64,000 nt of DNA, from the NCBI RefSeq assembly GCF_029227915.1, contig NC_079875.1, positions 21,569,001-21,633,000 on the forward strand, read 5' to 3'. A model generated the notes under the pieces. The model saw only the letters and a list, made by a program, of their open reading frames with translations, made no database searches and was not told the DNA's origin. This document shows, in pieces, positions 25,757 through 37,249 of the stretch; position 1 is the first letter of the stretch; every line of letters begins with the position of its first letter. The DNA comes from Hydractinia symbiolongicarpus. Its lineage: Eukaryota; Cnidaria; Hydrozoa; Anthoathecata; Hydractiniidae. The translations under genes were made by a program, and so were the position numbers.

Positions 25757-28700
25757 CTATAACTTTTCAAGTTCTTCCGGTCTTGGTTTTACCCAACGGT
25801 CTGTGTAGTACACACTTTTTCCAACCTCCCAACCTTCCACGTCCTTCATTATGATTTTTTCACTTTCCAAGTTTTCTTTCATTCGGCGAAGAAGCCTGAG
25901 GAAAAGAATTATTTCATACGCACGTGACAATCAGCCGATGTTTACGTGATTCAAGATAAATTAGCAAAATTAGAGGAATATTTATTGCAGTCAGTGCCTC
26001 TTTCACAACATGTCATGAACTTAGGTTTAAATGGTTTATTAAAACTATTTTTATTTTCCAAAACATTGGCAAAAACAGTTCTCACAGAATCTTTCTGTTC
26101 TATTAGTATGTTTGTAATTAAATTTAAAATTATAAACCAAAACTCCAATAAGTGTGAAATTACAGCTACAAATGAATGGAAAAATATAAAAGAAGAACAA
26201 TCCAAATTTTGACAAATTTCGCAAATAGCTAGTTACTCAATAATTTTTGCGTAACTGACTTAAAATTTGCGAAAATTAATTCTCGCGAAAACTTAGGTAT
26301 TGCTTCGATTCTATGTATAACCTAAAAAATATTTATTGCATTATCGAAGAAAAATAAAGATGCCTTAAAATTTTTATCTTATTATTGTAACATACTCACA
26401 GAAGGATCAAAATCAACCAATCAGATCATAGCAATTAAAGTACGAAACGAATGTTTAAACAACATATGAAGAGCCAAAAAACCCGTACGCAACGCCGGCA
26501 GACAAGAATAAGATTGCAGACCATAGCTGGAAAAATGATCATATTGTTGACTGAGATAATAAAAAGATCATAGATCGAGATTCCGGTTGGACAGCAAGAA
26601 AAGTGAAAGAAACCATAATAGTATAGACAAAAATACATGTATAAATAGTATTTCCTATAGATACTCATATCAATAGTATTTCCTATTAACTTCCAGAAAA
26701 ATGGTTACTTCGGAAAGCGAATATATATTTAGAAAAAGTGAAAAAAATTCTAGACAAACATAACAGAAAGCAAACTTTTAGCAAAAAAAAGATTTTAATC
26801 TCAGTCTATTGATAAGTTTCAAAGTTTACGTTTTTACGTGATTCTCGCGCATGCGCGGAAAATATCAGAAATATCGACAGGCAATAAATGCAGACCTAAG
26901 GTGAAGAAAGTCAAATTATGGTTAAAAACTTTTGTACTGTGGCTACTAGCATCTTTTCACTGATACATGATCTAAATCTAAACCACATGCAACCTATACT
27001 TTAATTTAAGATCAAAAGATGCCTCTAACTGAAAATAAAGTTTGGAATGGACTGGTCCAGGGCTTACCGCCTGCATTATTTTGCCTGTTGATTGGCGTAT
27101 AAGGTCTGCGGTTTATAAGCAACATGCGTAATGATGAAAATCGTCTATTGCTTCCATCTAGGTCGGTAAAAAAGTGAATTACTTTAATTGCTTTAATCTA
27201 ATTAGTTTATTTCGATCCTCTAATTAACTCCTCAACTAATAAATAGTTGAAGATGATTACGACCATTGCCTGTAGCTGTTGAAAAGTAGCCTAGAATAAA
27301 CACGCTTGTGCATGACAAGATAATATCTATATTATTCAATAACAATGACTGAACAGATAAATTTCACAGTTATTGGAACCTTGGTTTACTCTAAAAAACG
27401 TATAGAGTTAATAGAACATACTAAAAAGTTAATTTTTTTAAAAACAGTTCTGAAATTTAATCCTTGAAATTTCTGACATATTCAAGAACTTGCTGATATT
27501 GCAGATTTTTGCCTGAAATTTTGTCAACTTGAGAAATTTCAGACAATTCCTGACAAAGTGGGCACGCTGTGACCCCCTTCACCTAAAAAATTTGATTCAC
27601 CAGCCATGGGATAATCATCTTATAACATAAATGTCAGACAGAAGACTTTCGTATAGTTTGTGTATACTTATATAATGAAAATTTCTATTCAGTAAAATTA
27701 TTGTTTAAGTCAATGTTTCACAGATAAATTTTAAGTTTTTCTGATTAACAGAAAGGACTTACCAACGATCGTGTTCAGCTTGTAGCACAGGCAATAAAGA
27801 AAGGCGTGCAACCTTTTGTTCTTTTGCTAACTCCCTATAAATAAATTGAGAATGTGACACACACATGCATAAATAATAATGTTGAACAAATATTAATATT
27901 TTAGGAGGGTGGACAGACGCCGGACAATTACCCCAGGGTACAAATTTCACCTAACAGTGTTCTTTCAAGAATTTAATTTTAATTCCGATTTTCTATGCAG
28001 CTTATCGGCACCCTCGTGTACTGGCTGTGGGAAGACGACAGGTAACGAAAATTTTATGTCGCTCTAGTTCTTCCGACTTTGAATGCAAAAATTGTGGTCT
28101 GGAAATAGGTTTGTCTAACCCTATTCGCATTTCGATGAACCTAGCTTTAGGGAAAGGAAATTCTCGGATCCAGGTTAACATTATTGAATTTTGAAAATAA
28201 ACAAGAAACTTTTGAGAAACTTTTGATTTATCAGCAAAAATTATAAAACATAGGAAATTTAGAATACCAAAAGATTATTAGAACAGGATTTATTGTAATT
28301 TAAAGTTTTTAAGTTTTATAAGAGTTTGATCATAATATCTAACTGCAGTGAAAATTTTTCACTGCAGTTAGATATTATGAAAAATTTTCACTGCAGTTAA
28401 TTTGTATGGTGATTTCTTCATAAAACATCAAAAGTTTGGCTACTAATAGAGGCAGTTGTACTTAGTGTATAAACTTAAAAATTTGCATGTTTCCATAAAT
28501 TTTGGTGCTGAATTTAAATATGCTGGTTATTTTTGTTAAAAATGATCAAAAAATTTCAAGCATATTAACCCAGATCTAAGAATTAAAGCAAACAACAAGC
28601 CATCAGAAAATCAAGAAATCAATCAAAAAACACTGAAATTCTGTTGTAACTATATTCAGAAAAGGGATCAGTTTAAACCATTCACAGTCTTTCTTTTTTC

Positions 28701-28977
28701 CACAATCCTTTACCCCACAAATGCGCACACTAATAACTCAGAATTTTGTAGCTAAACAATCGCTCTTACAAACGACAGTCTTATCTTACCTTCGGTTTTG
28801 ATTTCCTTTAGCAATAAAATAAAACCCAAAAGCCATGCAGGCTACTCCACTTGCCATAATAACAATGCCAGAAGGCCCTCGTTTTGGTAAATGACGATCA
28901 AAACTCAGTTTTGGATAGCCATTAGGTGGAGGAAGGTCTTGTTTGTACGGTATTTTACGAAAGTACTCTGCCGCCAT
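25757..28977 (-). CDS. NDUFA13: NDUFA13 (GRIM-19), mitochondrial complex I accessory subunit
   Basis: Three exons join in phase: 28977-28790, 27834-27763, 25895-25757 (399 nt, 132 aa plus stop). Donors are GTAAG or GTAAGT, and the acceptors end TATAG and CTCAG. The protein has YKQDLPPPNGYPKL and RHLPKRGPSG, a membrane segment (IVIMASGVACMAFGFYFIA), VARLSLLPVLQAEHDRW, KENLESEKIIMKDVEGWEVG and YYTDRWVKP, matching the family in order. It is a small single-pass subunit of NADH:ubiquinone oxidoreductase in the mitochondrial inner membrane. The start at 28977 was chosen because AAGATGGCG gives good Kozak context; an upstream ATG at 29010 is in frame. The C-terminus is about ten residues shorter than the usual ~144 aa. 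Introns are 1867 and 955 bp. Confidence 0.96.
28333..28402. repeat. Perfect palindrome cluster in NDUFA13 intron 1
   Basis: TAACTGCAGTGAAAA and its complement TTTTCACTGCAGTTA form a perfect palindrome of about 40 bp centred near 28355, followed by a third copy of the arm. It would extrude as a hairpin. No function known. Confidence 0.7.
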
Positions 28978-29378
28978 CTTGAATGCACTTTCAAAACATT
29001 CTGTACTCAAAACATGTTTTTCAGCGTAATTCCAGGTTTTGTGAAAGGGGCTACGAACCCGTTAAAATGCTCACATTCCGTATATCCCGCGCACATATTA
29101 ACTAGGAATTTAAAAAAAAGGTTGCGAAGCATTACGCAAGTTGCAAGCAAAATTGAAACTAGCCAATAGTTGTCCCTAGTGTTTTTTGTTTCTCTTTGAT
29201 ATAATAGGCGAGGTGCTAACATCTTACTGCAGCTGATATCTGGGAATACACCAAAACTGAATATAATAGACGTAGAAAACCCTGGGGACGAGGTTATAAA
29301 ATAAACTCACCGCGGATCAACAACAACCCGTTGCGCAAAAAGTAGTGATTTTTTAGCAAAAATACAATATATTGTATA

Positions 29379-30840
29379 TTGGGGCGGATCCAGACTTTTT
29401 CAAGACTTAGTCCAAATATTGCTAATCTTGAGTTTAGCAGCTGGGGGTCTTGCGCTAATTTGAGCTTTGCGGGTACAAAAATCGCTGAAAATTGTCTTCC
29501 GATTTATCTAGTTATTAATAAAATTGACGAAAAGAAACGCTAAGCTATAAGAAAATCTTCTAAGAACATTTTTTATAAGAATCAACTCTCCGTCTTACAC
29601 GTCATATTTTAGATAGATAAAAGCACTGAAATTAACAGGGATTAACTACAATAAAGTGAGACAATTGTGAATATATTTCAATATTAATAAACTCTTGCTG
29701 TTTCTGCCAATATCAGGCTTCATCAGCATGACTAGGTGAGTCAAATGATTACACCAGTCATGGACAGCAAAATAAAACACAATCATAACAAAAACAATAA
29801 GAATATGGACAGCTTCAGAAAATAGTTTTCTAATGGATGTGGTTCTTTTAGAAATTCTGTCCCCAAATAAAACACATGGAAGACAAAAACATCCATCTGA
29901 AATAGGTGAATAACATAGCCAGGAATGCTCTCTGAGCCATTCCAGACTTTTATTTAATAAACTTTCGTCATTATTGATATGAAAGTCGGGTTTCTTTATA
30001 GATTGTTTATTTGTAGGGCTAAACTCAAGTTTTGTTTGAACTTTAAAAGAAGAATTAAGAGAAATTTTCTGCTTTTTGCATGCTGAAATAGGAAAATGCG
30101 ACTTTCGCTTAAGAAAGTTGCAACCTGGAACAAGGGCTTGAAGTCTACACCAGACTTAACAATATCTTCATAACAAAATAAGTTTTTTAACTGATCTTCA
30201 TCAGATAAAATAGATTGGCGTGGCAATATACACTGTGTAAAGAGAGTTCGAAACCGTAACAAGCGAACTGTGGGTAAAACGTATTAATTTTTCTCTTTAT
30301 TACTGTTGACAAGGCAAGTATTGATAGAAAAGGAGACCATGTCTTGGGGGTACAGTTGTTGACTGCTTCTGCTTTAACTGCCTCCTCAGGAGAAAGAGTC
30401 ATATCACAAACAATATGGGAAAGGGAAAATCTGAATAAACTTTTTTCAGATATAAAAATATTTGCCTTTTGTTTTTTAAAAGCGAAATGAAAACAAGGAT
30501 GATTGGAATAAAAGGAAGGATGCAAGAAAAGTTCTATGGATGTCAAGATTTTAAAATCATCAACAAGAGAATTATCACCTACCAATACCAATGATGCTGA
30601 GCTGTATAGACTGTCTCCTGATGAATTGGATCTAAAAATAAATGGTGCTAAACTAAAAGTTTAGCACATGTTAATTGGGGTTACAGAAGGAAAGGTGTGT
30701 CTCCATTGACTCTTAGTATAAGGCTAACCTGGTTCACTAGTGTTTTTTCATTCTGCATTATTAATTTTACAAATGTGTTGGTGACCTATGACTAATAGTC
30801 AACACTATATTAATTTAACCGAAACAATAGACTGCCTTAA
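29379..30840 (-). pseudogene. hAT element 'a', truncated copy of the OTU-hAT family
   Basis: The left end GGGGCGGATCCAGAC (from about 29379) matches the CAGGGGCGGATC termini of hATs b and c, with the first two bases changed. The exon runs from 30631 (acceptor TTTTTAG) and reads LYSSASLVLVGDNS and ILALSTVIKRKINTFYPQ, parallel to hATs b and c. The OTU Cys position has changed: GDS instead of GNC. Another frame at 30262-29996 continues with LFCYEDIVKS. The shared 3' non-coding block (CAATATCAGG..CATCAGCATG, about 29710-29732) is present. No right terminus was found, so the upstream end is deleted or overwritten next to the DIRS element. No transposase core. Confidence 0.75.
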
Positions 30841-30884
30841 GCTTGTTACTTAAGGCCATAGATCCATACCACAGGCAGGGGGGT

Positions 30885-30897
30885 ATAAATATGGAGT
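30885..30897 (+). promoter_or_regulatory. TATA box of the DIRS-like element
   Basis: GGGGGTATAAATATGG lies about 120 bp upstream of the first gag ATG (31010), on the same strand. Plausible core promoter for the retroelement. Confidence 0.45.
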
Positions 30898-31009
30898 AGA
30901 ACACAGTAAGCCTCTTGCTCTTGAACAGTTCAGACGTTTTGCAGAACACATTCAGAAAGTGGCTGCTTTTTAACATTGGTCTGAAATTGCGCAATTCAAA
31001 TAATACTTA

Positions 31010-32500
31010 ATGGCATCTAAAAAAGCAAAAAGCAAAGGTAAAACTCTTTTAACATACGAACTTAAATCTTTTCTGAGGAATGAGATTCAAAACGAATTCA
31101 GAAAACAAAAAATAATGTCACAGCAGGAAGCTCCGACTTACCGTCCACAGTCACGTCAGCCATCTTTTCGTGTTTCCCCCCAGCGATCTCCGACAGATAG
31201 ATAGATGTGCATATTTTACATGGCTAGCCTCACAAATATCGAGGGATATACCCTGTCTATTATTTCCAGGAGGGGCCATGGCGTAGATGGAGAGTCCTAG
31301 AGTATTTAATGCTCATTTTGAGCTACGCAGACCCAATTAGAGCCCGCGCTCTACTAGACAACTCCCGGCAACATCCAACGGCCCACACAGTGTGCCATCT
31401 TCCCAATTTCCCTCACATGGCTTGGGTTAACCCGGGGCTATGGTAACATTCACTCGCTCATGTTGAATCGCCGTCAAGAGGAATCGAACCCCGGTCTCCC
31501 GCACAGAGTACGAGAGCTATAACCACTAATCTACGGCGCCACAATAATCTACGGCGCCACAGCCGGTTTTGTGGAACACGCCAATCTTAAAGATGGCGCG
31601 TCAGTCGCAGATCGTTCAGTTGCTGGCCTCACTACTAATGCTTCAACTTTAGCTACTTCGGGTCTGTCTGCGGGGGTGGTAGGGTCAACTTTATCAATTT
31701 CTCTCCCTCCAGTTCCTAAGCGAATTTTGGATAAGATTAAGGGCGGTGAGTATGTAAATTTCGACTATTTATTGCCTCCATCGCTCAATGCCTTAACAAC
31801 GTCCTTGTCGTCCTTGCCCATGGACGATGGAGGTGAGTACGAGATGAGGATGCGCACCGTGGATGGCACACCCACATTAGCTATGTGTAGAAAAAACGTA
31901 ACTAAGTCTCGTATTAAGGATTATGCTTCGTGGAGTTTGGCTTGGAGCTATTATCTTAGTTGTATGCTCCAGTACTCACCACACTTAGCTCAGCAGTTAG
32001 TCAGATATCAGACGTACATTGCCCAATTTGCCAACCAGTATATTTTTTCATATGTATATGCCTTTGACCAACTACACAGAATACATCTGGCAAATGATAC
32101 CAGCAAGAGGTGGGATGTTATTGATGACCTGCTATACAACCAGCACCTTAGAGGCGCTCCTGTGTTGCCAAAAAGGGATGCTGTTGCTTGGGGGTCATCT
32201 TCATCTACATCCTCCAGCAGGTTGAGCTATGCATGTTTTATCTGCAATCAAGTAGGGCACTTCGCTAACCAATGCCCCACTCGAAGTGGGCGGTTTACGA
32301 AGGCTGATGAGCAGCAGTTTCGGAATGTCCCCCACCAGTTTCGAAGTAATTCCCAGCAACCACGGTGCATTAAATTTAATAGAGGACTCAGTTGCACATA
32401 TACCCCATGCACCTACTCTCACAGGTGTTTTTCCTGTGGATCGTCAGGACACCCAGCACTCCATTGCCCACTCAGGTCCTCTAGGCCAAATACCAAATGA
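31010..32500 (+). pseudogene. Gag-like protein with two CCHC knuckles, interrupted by a SINE
   Basis: The N-terminus (31010-31204) is Lys-rich, starting MASKKAKSKGKTLLTYELKS. The frame resumes after the SINE at 31563 with EHANLKDGASVADRS. Two zinc knuckles near the C-terminus, CFICNQVGHFANQC and CFSCGSSGHPALHC (both C-X2-C-X4-H-X4-C), mark it as a nucleic-acid-binding Gag. The end overlaps the RT frame. Confidence 0.8.
31196..31562 (-). mobile_element. tRNA-derived SINE, copy 1
   Basis: Reverse complement of 44081-44460: tRNA-like head, body containing GCCATGTGAGGGAAATTGGG, and a short (CTAT)n tail (TAGATAGATAG at 31196 on the plus strand). The head's GGGAGACCGGGGTTCGAT is almost identical to the T-arm half of tRNA-Asp and supplies the B box. 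The first bases of the head are partly repeated (18-bp unit). It is inserted in the gag gene of the DIRS-like element. No clean target duplication was seen. Confidence 0.85.
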
Positions 32501-34078
32501 ATTCTTTCCTGTAAAATCGCTTGTCACAACCCCGGTTAAGGTTGATGTATTAGAGAGTCTCTTGACTGGTCATCCAAACAAAACATTAGTGCGGTTTATT
32601 GTATCAGGTTTTAGATATGGATTCAAACTTGGTTTTCAGGACAATGAGTTGAAGTCATGCATAAATAACAACAAATCTTCCATAGAGTATGAAACCAAAG
32701 TTGATGAGACGATTTTGAAAGAGCTGAATAGGGGACATACGGTGGGCCCATTTGCTTCACCACCATTTAAATTACATTTTTCTCCCCTGGGTGCTGCACC
32801 AAAAAAGGATGGGACGGTGCAAGTGGTATTAAACCTTTCTTCACCACATGGACATTCAGTTAACGATGGCATTACTATTCGGTCTCCTACTCATCATTCG
32901 ACGATGCGGTTGAAATGGTTAAAAGGTTGGGTAGAAATTGTTACGTGGCTAAGTTGGACATAAAGCATGCTTTTAGACTGTGCCCTGTGCATCCTAGTGA
33001 TTGGCACCTATTAGGTTGTAAGTGGAAGGGAAGATACTTTTTTGACGTAGTTCTTCCTTTTGGTGGGCGTTCCTCTCCTTTAATCTTTAACAACTTTGCT
33101 AATATTCTAGAGTAGATATTATTATGGATTTATTTTGTCAAAAATCTCTTACATTATTTAGATGATTTCATCACAGCTGCCCTATCTAAAAATATATGTC
33201 AGGCTATAGTAAAGTTGATTAAGGACGTTTTTGACTTGCTTGGTGCTCCGTTGGCTCCAGATAAGATGGTAGGCCCCTGCCAAGTAATTACATACCTGGG
33301 CATTGAAATAGACACAGTAAATTTTGTTGTTCGTCTCCCACAAGATAAGTTCACTGAATTACTATCTTCACTTCATAATTGGTTAGGGAAGAAGAAATGC
33401 ACAAAGAGAGAACTTTTATCTCTCATAGGGTCTTTGTCTTTTGCGTGTAAGGTTGTGAAATGTGGTCGAATGTTCTCACGACGTCTTATTGATCTTTCCA
33501 CTACAGTTCGTTCCTTGCACCATCATATTTCTCTTACAACAGAGTCTCGCAAGGATATTCAATGGTAGTGTGAGTTTCTCCCCACTTGGAATGACATCGC
33601 TATTATTCACACTGAAACGTTAGACTCCTCTTCCATAAATCTTTTTACTGATGCTTCTGGAGTAGGCATAGGAGGATTTTTTTCTGGTGCATGGTTTTCA
33701 ATTGCCTTAAACCTTACTCATAAGTATAGTATCACCTTCATTGAGTTATTGGCCATAGTTGTAGCAGTTTTTTCTTGGGGCGAGGCATGAAAAAACAAGC
33801 AATTAGTGTTATACACAGATAATTTGGCTATTGTTTATGTGTGGTCCTCTGGGTCGTGTCGTTGTCCAAACATCATGCATCTTGTACGTTTTTTATTTTT
33901 CTATACAGCAGAACACAATATAAACCTCCTGGTACGCCACATTAAAGGCCAGCACAATACTTATGCAGATCTTTTGTCTCGATTGCAGGTACAACACTTC
34001 AAACGTCTATGCCCAGAAGCCGAAGCAGATCCAACACCAATCCCTTCATCGATACTACAACTCTTCAAAGAGATTTAA
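32500..34078 (+). pseudogene. DIRS-type reverse transcriptase/RNase H with three in-frame stops
   Basis: RT motifs: SPLGAAPKKDGTVQVVLNLS, then after a frameshift near 32910 CYVAKLDIKHAFRLCPV, VVLPFGGRSSPLIF and the catalytic YLDDF (about 33150). RNase H follows: NLFTDASGVGIGG, TFIELLAIVVAV, LYTDNLAIVYVW, HIKGQHNTYADLLSR. Stops are at 33113 (TAG), 33566 (TAG) and 33788 (TGA). The last two replace expected Trp codons. From 32915 onward the frame is otherwise continuous. Confidence 0.85.
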
Positions 34079-35022
34079 GTCATTATTTAAACTCGTCCAT
34101 TTCAACAAACACCAGGGCAACGTATTGGTCAGGATATCTCTCCTTTAAAATTTTTTGTGTAGCTACATCCGTACCTACCATTCCTCTGACAGAATCGACA
34201 CTTCAACTGTTTGTGACACATTTGGCAAGACGCGTCAAATTTGCCACTATTAAAGTCTATCTTTGTGGGGTTCAGTACAGTGGCTTTAACACGAAGATAG
34301 CCCACATGGGTCGCCTGTACTATGTTTTGCGTGGCATTAGAAGATGTCATCCAAATTCTGCTTCTCAGAGACTACCAATTACACCAGCTGATCTGCGTAA
34401 AATGATAATGTTTATAAAAAACTCTATGTTTTCCAACCACGACAAAGCAATGTGGACTTGTCTTATCTTAGTGGCATTTTTTGGCCTGTTAAGGGTGTCA
34501 GAGTATGTTTGCCCCGCCATGTCCACTTTTGATACAGAAACTTACCTCACACCTGCTGACATGTCCTTTTCCACGTGTGGTTTAAATGCTGTAATTAACC
34601 TTAAGTGCTCTAAAACAGATCCGTTTAGGCTAGGGTGCAAGATTCGCTTAGCAAAAATTGGAGGCTCTCTTTGTCCTTACAGAGCCACTCAAAATTACCT
34701 AGCATTCAGAGGAACCAAACTAGGGCCCTGGTTCACGTTTAGTGACGGAAGGTTTGTTACCCGGAAGTTTGTTTCTTCATTTCTTACAATAAGCTTGCCT
34801 AACAATATTAACATTAACACGCATAGTTTTCGCATTGGTGGTGCTTCGGCTGCAGCTTCCTGCGGGATACCTGATTCCGCTATTAAGATTATTGGACGCT
34901 GGAGTAGTGATTGCTACAGAAGGTATATTCACCTGTCAGACAACGCTTTGAAAGAATGGTCTACTCGCATAGCAGAGTTAAATGGACTGACAAAAATCTG
35001 GGACATTAAGTCTGTGCTTTAA
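34009..35022 (+). CDS. Tyrosine recombinase of the DIRS/Ngaro-like element
   Basis: 337 aa, intact frame overlapping the RNase H end in another frame. N-terminal SAM-like part (RATYWSGYLSFKIFCVATSV), then ILVAFFGLLRVSEYV (catalytic Arg), HSFRIGGASAAASCGI (HxxR) and GRWSSDCYRRYIHLS with the nucleophilic Tyr. It would integrate a circular DNA intermediate. It is the only undamaged gene of this element. Confidence 0.9.
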   Translation: MPRSRSRSNTNPFIDTTTLQRDLSHYLNSSISTNTRATYWSGYLSFKIFCVATSVPTIPLTESTLQLFVTHLARRVKFATIKVYLCGVQYSGFNTKIAHMGRLYYVLRGIRRCHPNSASQRLPITPADLRKMIMFIKNSMFSNHDKAMWTCLILVAFFGLLRVSEYVCPAMSTFDTETYLTPADMSFSTCGLNAVINLKCSKTDPFRLGCKIRLAKIGGSLCPYRATQNYLAFRGTKLGPWFTFSDGRFVTRKFVSSFLTISLPNNININTHSFRIGGASAAASCGIPDSAIKIIGRWSSDCYRRYIHLSDNALKEWSTRIAELNGLTKIWDIKSVL

Positions 35023-35429
35023 GCTGAGTTTAACTTGTATATATAGTATGTAGGTTATTACAATCCCCTAACATATACAATTTTGAGTTTCAAACGTCTG
35101 TAAGGATACTGTAAACGTTGCACTATTCTTTGTATATTTTCCAATATGACAGCAGTTTATTAGTTGCAGATATTTATTTACGATTACGTGTTGTGTTAAA
35201 TCATAGTATGTAGCTAATGTCGCACTTATAGAAGACTACATATCAGTCAACTCTTGGTTTTTCAATTTGGGGAAATTTGGGGGTGCTGGGCTTCCTTCGT
35301 CAGCCGGTTTAGGTGCAGATGTCTATTTTGTCGACAGTGATAGAGTTAATTAAGTATTTTGTATGTATAGAGCCTGTCAGTTCATGTCAGTCTGTTATAA
35401 TGAGACAAACGTTTAATTGTCATTAATTG

Positions 35430-35815
35430 TCATGTACTGTCAAAAGTCGGTTGTCAAAATGTCAAAAGAAGCCAGTGGCCATATGGTGCAGGAAAAAGAA
35501 GCCCGTGGGCCAATCGTTACGATAAAAACCTCACCATAATAGACATGTAGTGTCATGAGTTCGTTGTCAAAATGTCTAAAAGAAGCCAGTGGCCATATGG
35601 TGCAGTAAAAAGAAGCCCATGTGCCAACTGTTACGATAAACACTCACCATAGTAAGACATATGTGTCAAGTGTCATGAGTCCGTTGTCAAAATGTCTAAA
35701 AGAAGCCAGTGGCCATATGGTGCAGTAAAAAGAAGCCCGTGTGCCAACTGTTACGATAAACACTCACCATAATAGACATGTAGTGTCAAGATTCAAGAGT
35801 CCGTTGTCTAAGGCA
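35430..35815 (+). repeat. Tandem repeat, three ~120-bp units
   Basis: Units begin at 35451, 35564 and 35684 with TTGTCAAAATGTC, contain GCCAGTGGCCATATGGTGCA, and a partial unit starts at 35804. Flanks are rich in TGTCA (35370-35440, 35820-35890), with TCTGTTACAATGTCAGTAAT repeated. Located 400 bp past the tyrosine recombinase. No protein coding. Confidence 0.85.
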
Positions 35816-35889
35816 TGTAGTGCGAATTGTCTTGTCTGTTACAATGTCAGTAATTTGTCAATTGTCTAGTCTGTTACAATGTCAGTAAT

Positions 35890-36325
35890 TTATTTCAGTA
35901 CTTAATTTTTAACGAAGCCCTAGCACCTCAACCCATAACCCAAATATAACTGCAAACTATTTAAGAATACATTTTCTACCACTACTTTGTGTCGTTTTCA
36001 CTTCTGAACCATACCAATTAATATATTTTACTATGACCTTTCACTCAACAAACTTTGTTTCCTAATAGCCATTCGAAGAGTTGTTTATTTTCATCGCCCA
36101 CCTTACTTATCCAGATGTCAAGTTCTTGCTTCTAATAACAACACAAATATTAATTGAGAAAGAACTCTTCCACAATGCTGAAAATTCTGTTCAAAGCTCA
36201 TATTACAAAAACAATAAGCCAGCTAGTTAGCCATAGCTAATTAAATCTTTTTGTATTTGTTTTAAATAATCTGTTGTAAAAGCTCTCCCTCAACTACCTT
36301 TCCGTAGCGAATATACTGAAAACCT
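35890..36325. other. No feature recognised
   Basis: AT-rich unique-looking sequence between the tandem repeat and the left end of the TTAA element. Confidence 0.4.
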
Positions 36326-36529
36326 TTAAAGGGAAACTAAGGTCAAAAAAAAATGTTATTAAAAAAAAATTAAGAACGTTGTATAACATCTAAATAAACT
36401 ATTGAAAAAAAAATTAACTCTTAATTTTCATTATTTAGGCTGTTTTAGCCCATTAAAGTTCTAAGGTTTTCTGAAATTAACCGTGTACTCCATTCACGGT
36501 TCCTCGTGAACCATACAGAATTATGACGT

Positions 36530-37249
36530 ATGAGCCGCGAGACTCAAAATCACTTAGTCATGGATAGCAGCGAAAAAAGTAGTTGTGCTAGTGAACATAG
36601 CGAAGTATATAGTTCTGAAACAGATGAAAGTATTTGCAAAGGGTGTTATGATAACGAACCTGAATATACTGAAAGTCAGTTGAAAAACATTTGTTCATCA
36701 AAAACTGCGAATGATATTTCAGACGACGACGAAGATGAGGATTTAGACTCAAGCAGGTTAGAAAACTTACATTGGTGTAAGTGTAAAAAATGTGATATAC
36801 ACGAGTTAATGACTGTTGAAGAATGCAAGTGTTGTTTGGAGTTTACAACTTTACTGGGAGAAAAGCTGGAAGAGAATACATGTATTACCTTGCATAAAGA
36901 TTATAATATTCTTTGTTTAAATCGCACCGTATTAGAGACAGCAAGCATTAGACATCGCAGATATCAAAATAATTTCAAGGATATAAAATCTTTTCAAAAC
37001 AAGTAAGCTTATTATTCTACCTTTCAAAACAAATATAAAATATTACTTCATATGCGAAAAAAAAATGCGTTCTTTATCTACATAAAAGTTCGTTTACTGA
37101 ATGTGAGTCAAAGAATATTTAAAAATATATATACAACATTTTGTAAGGCCTAGGTTCCACAACAACAAACATATTATATTCTTTTTAGACAACTACGCTT
37201 TTCAGCATACAGACAATATACGGCTTGGGTGCATTACTATGAAATGTAA
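36530..37249 (+). CDS. P2X7 C-terminal-domain-like protein (P2RX7_C)
   Basis: Exons 36530-37002 and 37189-37249 join in phase (534 nt, 177 aa). The acidic Ser-rich N-terminus precedes RLENLHWCKCKKCDI, EECKCCLEF, CITLHKDYNILCLN, RTVLETASIRHRRYQ, then across the junction RFSAYRQYTAWVHYY. The Cys/His pattern and WCxCxxC...ECxCC match the cytoplasmic zinc-binding 'ballast' domain at the end of the P2X7 receptor. No channel segments are present, so it is not a receptor. Free-standing copies of this domain occur in cnidarian genomes. It lies 200 bp inside the left end of the TTAA element, which suggests it is transposon cargo. The donor (CAA|GTAAGC) is weak; without splicing the frame ends six bases later. 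Confidence 0.75.

Larger units (their letters stand above)
31010..35022 (+). mobile_element. DIRS/Ngaro-like tyrosine-recombinase retrotransposon, decayed
   Basis: Order gag, RT/RNase H, tyrosine recombinase, with no methyltransferase seen. Tyrosine recombinase in place of an integrase defines DIRS-order elements. Terminal repeats were not recognised, so outer limits are unknown; coding evidence spans 31010-35022. Gag is split by a SINE (31196-31562), and the RT/RH frame contains one frameshift and three in-frame stops. The ~120-bp tandem array at 35430-35815 may belong to its 3' end. Confidence 0.85.

Noticed and set aside
25946-26212. Overlapping frames on both strands in NDUFA13 intron 2
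   Set aside because: No domain, low-complexity composition, and they lie within a spliced intron.
26435-26668. 77-aa hydrophobic minus-strand frame
   Set aside because: Aromatic-rich translation of AT-rich intron sequence; no start context or homology.
35440-35643. 67-aa frame across the 120-bp repeats
   Set aside because: Repeat artefact without homology or coding context.
36530-37249. P2X receptor gene
   Set aside because: Only the zinc-rich C-terminal domain is present; no transmembrane or ectodomain sequence.
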